Positions 31,572-38,241 of a stretch of 43,165 bases of DNA are shown here, piece after piece (within the stretch, counting starts at the first letter, position 1; each line of letters begins with the position of its first letter). The notes under the pieces were generated by a model that ran no database searches, was not told the DNA's origin, and was given only the letters and a program-made list of their open reading frames with translations. The position numbers were made by a program, and so were the translations under genes. The DNA lies in contig NZ_VCKY01000071.1 of NCBI RefSeq assembly GCF_005889735.1, positions 1 to 43,165 of the forward strand, read 5' to 3'. This DNA comes from Nonomuraea turkmeniaca. Lineage in GTDB: Bacteria > Actinomycetota > Actinomycetes > Streptosporangiales > Streptosporangiaceae.

Positions 31572-31891
31572 TGTGCTTACTCCATCCCCCTCATCCATAT
31601 GTCTTCGCGCTCGTCGCGCGTGTTCTAACGTCCAGGAGACCCATCTTGTGCCCGCTCCGCCGGGGAGATTTCCCATCGGTACCCCGCGGGAACGGACAAC
31701 GAACCTCCCAACACGTCAGGGCCTGCTGCCGACGGCAATGGTTAGCCAAATATGGCGAAACCCACAGCCTTGGCGCCATGCACCACCGTGTTCGACGGCA
31801 CATCCAACCACATGTACGGCGTCAATGAGACGCCCCCCGTGCCTCAACACGGCTTTCAACACGCGGACGAACGTTCTGGGAGCAACCGCGG
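31572..31891. other. 320-bp intergenic region between cutS-like gene and DUF4193
   Basis: No credible gene. Lower GC than surroundings, especially 31740-31765. A small hairpin (CCGTG, six-base loop, CACGG, around 31836-31851) downstream of the kinase stop might be its terminator. The DUF4193 promoter must lie here but no clear -35/-10 pair was found. Short open frames on the plus strand have no ribosome site or family match. Confidence 0.6.
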
Positions 31892-33202
31892 TCAGCGCCT
31901 CGGCAGCCGAATGGTCACCACAAGTCCTCCACCATCACGTGGCACGGCGGCCACATTTCCGCCGTGAGCCTGCACGACCGCACGGACGATGGACAGCCCG
32001 AGACCCGATCCCTTGGCCGAATCCACGCGGTCGGCGTTGAGCCTCCTGAACGGCTCGAACAGGCTGTTCACCTCGTACGCCGGGACGTGTTGTCCCGTGT
32101 TGGCCACCTGAACAACCAAGACACCGTCCACCATTCCCGTCCGGATCCAGACTTTTCCGTTTTCCGGAATGTTGTACTTGATGGCGTTCTCGAGCAGGTT
32201 GCTGACGGAGCGCTCCAAGAGCACGGGATCGCCAATGGTAGGCGCGCTGACCAGATCGGTCGTGACCGTGACGTCGTGTTCCTCGGCGAAGGGCGCGAGC
32301 TGTTCCACGGCCGTCTGAGCGACTTCCCGGACGTCGACCGGTTTGCGTACGGCGAGTTCGCGCTCGCTCCTGGCGAGCAACAGCAGCCCTTCGATGAGCT
32401 TCTCGTTCCGCGCGTTGACTTCCAGGAGGGTACGGCCGAGCGCCTTGAGATCCTGCGACGCCTCTGGATCCGACAGGGCGATCTCGAGGACCGTCCGGTT
32501 AATGGTGAGGGGGGTGCGCAATTCGTGGGAGGCGTTGGCCACGAATCTGCGCTGGGTGTCGAAGGCGATGTTGAGCCTGGTGAGCATGGCGTCGAAGGTG
32601 TCGGCCAGCTCCTTCAGCTCGTCGTTGGGCCCCTGCAGGTCGATGCGCTGGTGGGCGAGCGTGCTCTCCGAGAGCTTGCGTGCCGTGACCGTCATCTGCG
32701 CGACCGGCCGCATGGCCCGGTCGGCGACGAAGTAGCCGAGGATGATCGCCAGGATCCCCACGCCCAGCAGCGCCATCAGCGAGCTGGTGAACAACGTGCT
32801 CTGCGCGGTCTCCACGGCCCGTTCCCTGGCCGCGCTCCACCGGTTCTGCATGATCGCGGCCGAGATCGCGTCGAGCTGGGAGGTGTCCAGCGGCAGCCAC
32901 GCCTCCGCGATCGCCCTGCCGACGATGGCGTAGATCGAGTAGAGCAGGGCGGCCGAGGCCATGAAGAACAGCAGGCTGTAGGCCAGCGTCAGCCGCCAGC
33001 GGATGCTGACCCGCTCCGGCAGCGCCTTCACCCGCTCCATCGCGGTGCGCTGGATCGGCGCCTGCTCCGGCGGCGGCGGGCCGTCCCAGGCTGGCAACCC
33101 GCTGGGCGGCGGCGCCTCCTGCACCTGTCGTGCTTTCCGCGCCGAGTGCGGGCTGATCATCGGATGCGTCGGCCCCACTTGGCGCTCTTGCCCTTCGTTC
33201 AC
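31892..33202 (-). CDS. cutS: CutS-like sensor histidine kinase
   Basis: 436 aa. Cytoplasmic Pro-rich N-terminus, TM1 ~72-92, short extracellular segment ~93-137, TM2 ~138-160, HAMP ~160-212, HisKA with His226 in NASHELRTPL, and HATPase (N-box LLENAIKYN, G-box KGSGLGLSIV). The genomic place, with DUF4193 downstream and inositol monophosphatase and ferrochelatase nearby, matches cutRS of Streptomyces (SCO5862/5863), which controls secretion stress. In Streptomyces CutS I recall conserved Cys in the extracellular sensor; here that loop has no Cys, so the sensing mode may differ. The GTG start overlaps the regulator stop by four bases (GTGA). Orthology is inferred from synteny and domain type. 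Confidence 0.85.
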   Translation of the reverse strand: MNEGQERQVGPTHPMISPHSARKARQVQEAPPPSGLPAWDGPPPPEQAPIQRTAMERVKALPERVSIRWRLTLAYSLLFFMASAALLYSIYAIVGRAIAEAWLPLDTSQLDAISAAIMQNRWSAARERAVETAQSTLFTSSLMALLGVGILAIILGYFVADRAMRPVAQMTVTARKLSESTLAHQRIDLQGPNDELKELADTFDAMLTRLNIAFDTQRRFVANASHELRTPLTINRTVLEIALSDPEASQDLKALGRTLLEVNARNEKLIEGLLLLARSERELAVRKPVDVREVAQTAVEQLAPFAEEHDVTVTTDLVSAPTIGDPVLLERSVSNLLENAIKYNIPENGKVWIRTGMVDGVLVVQVANTGQHVPAYEVNSLFEPFRRLNADRVDSAKGSGLGLSIVRAVVQAHGGNVAAVPRDGGGLVVTIRLPRR

Positions 33203-33852
33203 AACTTGTACCCAACCCCGGGCACAGTCTCGATCACCTGAGGCTCGCCCAGCTTCTTCCGCAGCGTCATCATGGTCACGCGGACCACGTTCGTGAACGG
33301 GTCGATGTTCTCGTCCCATGCCTTGTCCAGCAGGTCCTCCTGGCTGACCACGGCGCCCTCGGCCCGCATCAGCTCTTCCAGGACAGCGAACTCCTTCTTG
33401 GTCAGCACGACCTCCCTGCCGTCGCGCTCCACCAGCCGCTTGCCCGGGTCGAGCCGGATCCCGGCCCGCTCCAGCACGGGCGGCAGGGCGGGCGCCGAGC
33501 GGCGGCCGAGCGCCCGCACCCTGGCCACCAGCTCGATGAACACGAACGGCTTGGCCAGGTAGTCGTCGGCCCCCAGGCCGAGCCCCTCGACCTTGTCGTC
33601 CACATCGCCCGACGCGGTCAGCATGAGGATCCGCGAGGCGGTCCGCTGCTCGACCAGCTGCCGGCACACCTCGTCCCCGTGCACCACCGGCAGGTCCCGG
33701 TCCAGCACGATCACGTCGTAGTCGATGTAGGAGGTCCGTTCGAGCGCGCCACCGCCGTCATAGGCCACGTCCACCGCCATGGCCTCGCGCCTGAGCCCGG
33801 TCGCGATCGCATCGGCGAGCACCCGCTCGTCCTCTACCACCAGCACTCGCAC
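33199..33852 (-). CDS. cutR: CutR-like OmpR-family response regulator
   Basis: 217 aa. The receiver domain has acidic pair E7/D8, phosphorylation Asp51 in VIVLDRDLP and Lys in LAKPF. A winged-helix Trans_Reg_C domain (~125-217) ends VIETVPGVGYKL, typical of OmpR/PhoB regulators. The start is GTG 33852 (MRVLVVEDE), with GAGAGAGGTG ten bases upstream; the frame open to 34230 is spurious. It is the first gene of the pair and is translationally coupled to the kinase. The length equals that of Streptomyces CutR as I recall it. It binds DNA and probably controls envelope or secretion-stress genes. Confidence 0.88.
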   Translation of the reverse strand: MRVLVVEDERVLADAIATGLRREAMAVDVAYDGGGALERTSYIDYDVIVLDRDLPVVHGDEVCRQLVEQRTASRILMLTASGDVDDKVEGLGLGADDYLAKPFVFIELVARVRALGRRSAPALPPVLERAGIRLDPGKRLVERDGREVVLTKKEFAVLEELMRAEGAVVSQEDLLDKAWDENIDPFTNVVRVTMMTLRKKLGEPQVIETVPGVGYKL

Positions 33853-34011
33853 GCCTGGTACACCTCTCTCCGATTCTGGACACTCATTCTGCCCACGGCC
33901 TCGATAAGCGCACGGTAAGGCATGTTCAGGGGTTGGTGGCCGGCAGGTGAGGCGGGGTACGGAGAAATTCATGTTTCGGGGGGCGATGACCCGGGGTATG
34001 CCTGCGGGACA

Positions 34012-34041
34012 CCCATTGCCTGGACATCGACCGGCAATGGG
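34012..34041 (+). promoter_or_regulatory. Hairpin in the leader of the small 54-aa gene
   Basis: Arms CCCATTGCC and GGCAATGGG (9 bp) with a 12-base loop, ending about 45 bases before the ATG at 34087. Could be an operator or mRNA structure controlling the small gene. Confidence 0.45.
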
Positions 34042-34086
34042 CGCACATCGCCCGGACACGGAACGAACCCCTAGAGAGAAGGTGAG

Positions 34087-34251
34087 ATGGGCGAGTTCAC
34101 GACCACGATCGAAGACCGCCTCGACCAGGCTTACAAGGGCCTCCGGGAGGCCCGCAGCGTAGGCGACGAATACCTCGCCGACACGCTCACCGCCGAGATC
34201 GAGGACCTGCGCCGACTGGCGGACGATCACGGCATCGCGTTGCCCCGCTAG
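34087..34251 (+). CDS. Small conserved acidic helical protein (54 aa)
   Basis: 54 aa, missed by length-limited gene calling. MGEFTTTIEDRLDQAYKGLR then EARSVGDEYLADTLTAEIEDLRRLADDHGI. It is strongly amphipathic and helical, with heptad-like Leu spacing, a likely coiled-coil hairpin, and carries no membrane segment or Cys. The ATG is preceded by GAGAAGGTGAG, and a textbook terminator follows the stop ten bases later, so it is a genuine stand-alone gene. It is divergent from cutR-like and convergent with the inositol monophosphatase gene. Function unknown; an adaptor or regulatory binding partner is conceivable. Confidence 0.75.
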   Translation: MGEFTTTIEDRLDQAYKGLREARSVGDEYLADTLTAEIEDLRRLADDHGIALPR

Positions 34252-34260
34252 CCCACTCGG

Positions 34261-34290
34261 AACGGCCGGAGCCCCCTGGCTCCGGCCGTT
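34261..34290. terminator. Rho-independent terminator after the 54-aa gene
   Basis: Perfect 13-bp stem AACGGCCGGAGCC / GGCTCCGGCCGTT with loop CCCT, followed by TCCTGTTCT. It probably serves both the plus-strand small gene and the minus-strand phosphatase gene. Confidence 0.9.
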
Positions 34291-34311
34291 TCCTGTTCTG
34301 CCCCGCTCAGC

Positions 34312-35100
34312 TCACGCGTCCCGCTCGGGGTCCAGCGTCATCAACAGGTCGTGCAACTCCTCGAACAGCCCGGGAGCCGCGCAGAGCGCGAACTCGGGGC
34401 TCACCGGCTTGCCGCGCAACCCGCCGAGCCGGGCCCCGGACTCGGTCGCCACCAGACCGGCGGCGGAGTAGTCCCACGGGTTGAGGCCCCGCTCGTAGTA
34501 CGCGTCCGTCCGCCCAGCCGCCACCGAGCACAGGTCGATGGCGGCCGAGCCGCCGCGCCTGATGTCGCGCACCCGCGGCAGCACCGCCGCCACCACCTCG
34601 CCCTGCACGGCCCGTCTGGCCACCCTGTAGCCGAACCCGGTCGCCACGAGCGCCTGCGCCAGCGGCACCCCGGTGTTGCAGCGCAACCGCGCGCCGCCGA
34701 GCCAGGCGCCCTCACCGAGCGCCGCCGTGTAGACCTCGCCGCGCGTCGGGATGTTGACCACGCCGGCCACGACCTTGCCGCCGACCTCGACGGCGATGGA
34801 CACCGCCCAGTCCGGCAGGCCGTACAGGAAGTTGACGGTGCCGTCGATGGGGTCGACGATCCACCGGACGTCGGACTCGCCCGGTTCCTCGCCGCCCTCC
34901 TCGCCGAGGATGCGGTCCCCGGGCCTGGCCGCCTGGATACGCTCGCGGATGAGCTCCTCGGACGCCGTGTCCAGAGCGGTGACCACGTCCGTGGGGCTGG
35001 ACTTGGTCTCGATCTCCTCGGACATCGTGGGCCGTTTGGCGAGCAGCATGTCCCCCGCCTCGCGGGCGATGTCCTCGGCCAGCTTCAGGAAGCCGGTCAT
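34312..35100 (-). CDS. Inositol monophosphatase family protein (SuhB-like)
   Basis: 262-aa Mg-dependent phosphatase of the IMPase/FBPase superfamily. Metal and catalytic motifs: GEEGGEE (Glu70 region), WIVDPIDGTVNF (the DPIDGT signature) and WDYSAAGLVATESGA. It removes phosphate from inositol phosphates or similar sugar phosphates; inositol is needed for phosphatidylinositol and mycothiol in actinobacteria. ATG 35100 overlaps the stop of the upstream S9 peptidase by one base (TGATG); the longer frame is spurious. Placement near cutRS and ferrochelatase is conserved with Streptomyces. Confidence 0.93.
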   Translation of the reverse strand: MTGFLKLAEDIAREAGDMLLAKRPTMSEEIETKSSPTDVVTALDTASEELIRERIQAARPGDRILGEEGGEEPGESDVRWIVDPIDGTVNFLYGLPDWAVSIAVEVGGKVVAGVVNIPTRGEVYTAALGEGAWLGGARLRCNTGVPLAQALVATGFGYRVARRAVQGEVVAAVLPRVRDIRRGGSAAIDLCSVAAGRTDAYYERGLNPWDYSAAGLVATESGARLGGLRGKPVSPEFALCAAPGLFEELHDLLMTLDPERDA

Positions 35101-37148
35101 CACGCCACCGAGTCCGGGCGCTTCCACTCCTGGCCGAGCACGTGCTGGGCCAGGAAGGCGAGCACGGTCTCGTACCAGGCGATGATGTTGCCCGGCTTCA
35201 GGATCCAGTGGTTCTCGTCGGGGAAGTACAGGAACTTCGAGTCCACCTCGCTGCGGCGCAGGTCCCACCACAGGCGCAGGGCCTCGCCGATCGGCACGCG
35301 GTAGTCCTTGTCACCGTGGATGACGAGCATCGGCGTGGTGATCTTGTCGAGGGACAGATGCGGCGACAGCAGCTCGTACCGCTCGGAGCCGGGCGCGCCG
35401 AACTCGCGCTGCCAGTACATCGGGGCGTCGGTGGTGCCGGCGAACTGGTCGAGGTGCCACAACGAGGCGTGGGTGACGATGGCCTTGTAGCGGTCGCTGT
35501 GGCCGGCGATCCAGTTGGCCATGTAGCCGCCGAAGGAGCCGCCCATGGCGGCGACGCGCTCGCTGTCGATGTCGTCCCTGGCCAGGGCCACGTCCACGAT
35601 CGCGTCGAGGTCGGCCTGGGTGCGCGGGCCCCAGTTGCCCCAGCCGCGGTCGATCATGTCCTGACCGTAACCGGTGGACATGCACGGGTCCGGCATCAAC
35701 ACGGCGTAACCCTGCTCGGCCATGATCCATGACTGCCAGCGCCACTGCCAGTCGTTCCAGGAGCCGAGGGGGCCGCCGTGGATGAACAGCACGAACGGCG
35801 CCGGGTCGGCGGCGGAAGCGCCCTCGGGCAGGGCGAGCCAGCCGCGGATCGTGGCGGCGTCATCGGCGGTGGCGGAGATCTCGGTGAGCGTGCCGCGCAC
35901 CTCGGGCCGCGGGGCCGGCGAGGGCAGGTCGATGATCTCGCCGGTGGCCACGTCGATCCTGGCGGGGGCGGGGGCGAGGTTGACCGCGCTGCGCAGGGCG
36001 TACAGAAACCGGCCGTCGGCGGAGGCGTTGAGCCCGATGTAGGCGCAGTCGTCCTGGGTGAGCCTGGTCACTTCCCCGTGCTCATGGTCGCGCCCGCTTC
36101 GCTCCTCGTCGGCTCGTCCCTCGCCCTCTCGTCGCGAGCTCCTGCGCTCGTCCAACGACACGCGGAAGATCGGGCGGCGGCCGTGATGGTCGGCGGCGAT
36201 GTAGACGGCCGAGGAGTCCGGCGCCCACTCGACGTCGGCCGCGAACAGGTCGGGCGCGTACGCGCGGCCCTCGCCGGTGGCCAGGTCCGCGATCCACAAC
36301 TCGCTGCGGGCGGAGACGTCCGGGCCGGTGAACCGCTCCCGGGCGCAGGCCACCTTGCCGCCGTCCGGGGAGATCGCGATCGGGTGCGTGTAGTCGTAGC
36401 GGTCCTCGCTGAGGAACACGCGCCGCTCCCCCGTGGCCACGTCGATGGCCACCAGGTCGGTACGCCACTCGCCCTGCGGCAGATGCGTCCGCCACGTCGT
36501 GATCACGGTGGCGCCGTCCGGAGTCAGCTCGAACGTGGCGTCACGCAGTGCCTCGCCCGCGTCGGGCGTCAGGTCGCGCACGTCCTCGAGCCGGTCGTCG
36601 CCGAGCCGCGCGGCGAACAGCCGGGTACGGCCGGGCCCGAGGTCGTGGTCCCAGTAGCGGACCGTGACGCCCTCGTGCAGGACCGCGCTGGTCCCGGCGT
36701 CCTTGCGGGCCTTGCGCTTGTCCTCCTCGGCCGCCTCCTCGCCGTCCAGCACGTCGGAGGCGAACACGACCACGTCACCCGCGGTGCGTACCCCGCCGAT
36801 CCCGCCGGGCCTGACGGCCACCTGGCGCGACTCGCCGCCGGCGCGGGGCAGCAGCCACAGGGCGGGGACCTCGTCGGTGGAGTCCTTGACGGTGGGGTCG
36901 GGGCGGGCGGAGGTGAACAGCACGTCGCCGGCGTCCGTGAAGACGGCGGCCGACTCGCCCTTGGCGGAGCGGGTGAGGCGGTAGGGATCGCCGTCGAGCG
37001 GAATCGCCCAGAGCGCGGTGCCGTACGACTTGCCGTCGGGGTTGAGTGACTGGACTGTCGAGATCAGCCTGGAGCCGTCAGGGGAGAGCCGCAGCGAGAG
37101 AACCCGAGGGATGGCCACATATTCACGTATGTCGGTAAATGCGCTCAC
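35100..37148 (-). CDS. S9 family peptidase (acylaminoacyl/prolyl oligopeptidase type)
   Basis: 682-aa serine peptidase. The N-terminal ~400 residues form a beta-propeller made of repeated LSPDGSRL-like blades; the C-terminal alpha/beta hydrolase domain has Ser538 in GGSFGGYM, an Asp in HGDKDYRVP and His in DENHWI. The oxyanion/HGGP segment is FIHGGPLGSWND. Such cytoplasmic enzymes trim short or acylated peptides. A hydrophilic Arg/Glu stretch in the propeller (SSRREGEGRADEERSGRDHE) looks like an in-frame inserted repeat. The GTG start has only a weak ribosome site. It is divergent from ferrochelatase and coupled to the inositol monophosphatase gene. Confidence 0.93.
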   Translation of the reverse strand: MSAFTDIREYVAIPRVLSLRLSPDGSRLISTVQSLNPDGKSYGTALWAIPLDGDPYRLTRSAKGESAAVFTDAGDVLFTSARPDPTVKDSTDEVPALWLLPRAGGESRQVAVRPGGIGGVRTAGDVVVFASDVLDGEEAAEEDKRKARKDAGTSAVLHEGVTVRYWDHDLGPGRTRLFAARLGDDRLEDVRDLTPDAGEALRDATFELTPDGATVITTWRTHLPQGEWRTDLVAIDVATGERRVFLSEDRYDYTHPIAISPDGGKVACARERFTGPDVSARSELWIADLATGEGRAYAPDLFAADVEWAPDSSAVYIAADHHGRRPIFRVSLDERRSSRREGEGRADEERSGRDHEHGEVTRLTQDDCAYIGLNASADGRFLYALRSAVNLAPAPARIDVATGEIIDLPSPAPRPEVRGTLTEISATADDAATIRGWLALPEGASAADPAPFVLFIHGGPLGSWNDWQWRWQSWIMAEQGYAVLMPDPCMSTGYGQDMIDRGWGNWGPRTQADLDAIVDVALARDDIDSERVAAMGGSFGGYMANWIAGHSDRYKAIVTHASLWHLDQFAGTTDAPMYWQREFGAPGSERYELLSPHLSLDKITTPMLVIHGDKDYRVPIGEALRLWWDLRRSEVDSKFLYFPDENHWILKPGNIIAWYETVLAFLAQHVLGQEWKRPDSVA
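36078..36150. repeat. Suspected miniature repeat inserted in frame
   Basis: Low-complexity GCTCCTCGTCGGCTCGTCCC-like DNA containing GTCGCGAGCTCCTGCGCTCG, coding for about 24 charged residues with no counterpart expected in the S9 propeller. It resembles palindromic repeats scattered in Streptosporangiaceae genomes as I remember them. Boundaries are approximate. Confidence 0.45.
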
Positions 37149-37264
37149 TCACCCGAACCTACCGCGCGCCAAGGACCTCGAGCACGAGCTTATGGCCTCA
37201 CTCCCTTCGGCGGGCTCGGTCGCCCTACGCCGCTCCTCCAGGCGGGGGCGCTCACTCGCGCGAA

Positions 37265-37270
37265 TAGGGT
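37265..37270 (+). promoter_or_regulatory. -10 box for leaderless ferrochelatase gene
   Basis: TAGGGT, seven bases before the GTG at 37278, with no ribosome-binding site between. Identical hexamer to those before the starts at 6295 and 18958. Confidence 0.45.
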
Positions 37271-37277
37271 TGGTCAC

Positions 37278-38225
37278 GTGGGAGATTACGACGCTCTGCT
37301 GGTCCTGTCGTTCGGGGGTCCCGAGGGTCCCGACGACGTGATGCCGTTCCTGGAAAACGTCGTGCGCGGCCGCGGCGTGCCGCGCGAGCGGCTGCTCGAG
37401 GTGGCCGAGCACTACCAGAGCTTCGGTGGGGTCAGCCCGATCAACCAGCAGAATCGCGACCTGATCGAGGCCCTGCGCCCGATCGTGGACGTGCCGGTCT
37501 ACTGGGGCAACCGCAACTGGCACCCGTTCGGCGAGGACACCGTGCGCCGGATGAAGGCCGACGGCATCCGCAAGGCGGCCGTCTTCGCCACGTCGGCGTT
37601 CGCGGGTTACTCCAGCTGCCGGCAGTACTACGAGGACATCGCCAGGATCTCCGTCGAGGGCGGTCCCGAGCTGGTCAAGATGCGGCATTTCGGGGACCAC
37701 CCCGGGTTCGTGGCCGCCATGGCCGACCACACGCGGGCGGCGCTGGAGCGGCTCGGCCGCGACGACGCCCGGCTCGTGTTCACCGCGCACAGCATCCCGG
37801 TGTCGATGGCCGAGACCGCCGGCCCGTCCGGCGGCCTCTACGAGGCGCAGCTGCGCAGGAGCGCCGAGCTGGTCGACCAGGCGCTCGGCCGCACCCAGCC
37901 GTGGGACCTGGTGTGGCAGTCGCGCAGCGGTCCGCCGCAGGTGCCGTGGCTGGAGCCGGACGTCTGCGACTTCCTGCGCAAGACCGAGGCCCGCGCGGTC
38001 GTGCTGGTGCCGATCGGGTTCGTCTCCGACCACATGGAGGTCGTCTACGACCTCGACACCGAGGCCAGGGACGTGGCCGCGGAGATCGGCCTGCCGTTGG
38101 AGCGGGCGGCGACCGCGGGCACGCACCCGCGGTTCGTCCGGATGGTCCGCGAGTTGATGGAGGAGCCCGAGCCGGTTCCCTGCTCCCTCACGTGCTGCCC
38201 GCGTCCTTCTCCCCCCGCTGCGTGA
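37278..38225 (+). CDS. hemH: Ferrochelatase (coproporphyrin ferrochelatase type)
   Basis: 315 aa. Inserts Fe(II) into coproporphyrin III in the actinobacterial/Firmicute heme route (or protoporphyrin in the classical route). Features: N-terminal ALLVLSFGGPEGPDDV, SPINQQNR, the FATSAFAGYSSCRQYYEDI helix, FTAHSIPVSMA with the metal-binding His, WQSRSGPP and PIGFVSDHMEVVYDLD with the catalytic Glu and Asp. One Cys lies in the SSCRQ segment and three in the C-terminal CSLTCC, a set suited to the 2Fe-2S cluster known from some actinobacterial ferrochelatases. The GTG start follows a TAGGGT box, so it is probably leaderless. The function is clear; the cluster is inferred. Confidence 0.95.
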   Translation: MGDYDALLVLSFGGPEGPDDVMPFLENVVRGRGVPRERLLEVAEHYQSFGGVSPINQQNRDLIEALRPIVDVPVYWGNRNWHPFGEDTVRRMKADGIRKAAVFATSAFAGYSSCRQYYEDIARISVEGGPELVKMRHFGDHPGFVAAMADHTRAALERLGRDDARLVFTAHSIPVSMAETAGPSGGLYEAQLRRSAELVDQALGRTQPWDLVWQSRSGPPQVPWLEPDVCDFLRKTEARAVVLVPIGFVSDHMEVVYDLDTEARDVAAEIGLPLERAATAGTHPRFVRMVRELMEEPEPVPCSLTCCPRPSPPAA

Positions 38226-38241
38226 GGCCGGCTCGGCCTCA
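38223..38241. terminator. Bidirectional hairpin containing both stop codons
   Basis: TGAGGCCG-GCT-CGGCCTCA. The outer TGA on each strand is the stop codon of hemH and of the convergent transglycosylase gene, so one palindrome ends both frames and probably both transcripts. Confidence 0.65.

Noticed and set aside
31836..31851. Strong terminator after the cutS-like gene
   Set aside because: Only a 5-bp stem with a six-base loop and no U-tract; mentioned in the intergenic entry but not listed as a terminator.
31573..32040. Plus-strand open frames between DUF4193 and the cutS-like gene
   Set aside because: No ribosome site, no third-position G/C bias in that frame, and no recognisable domain.
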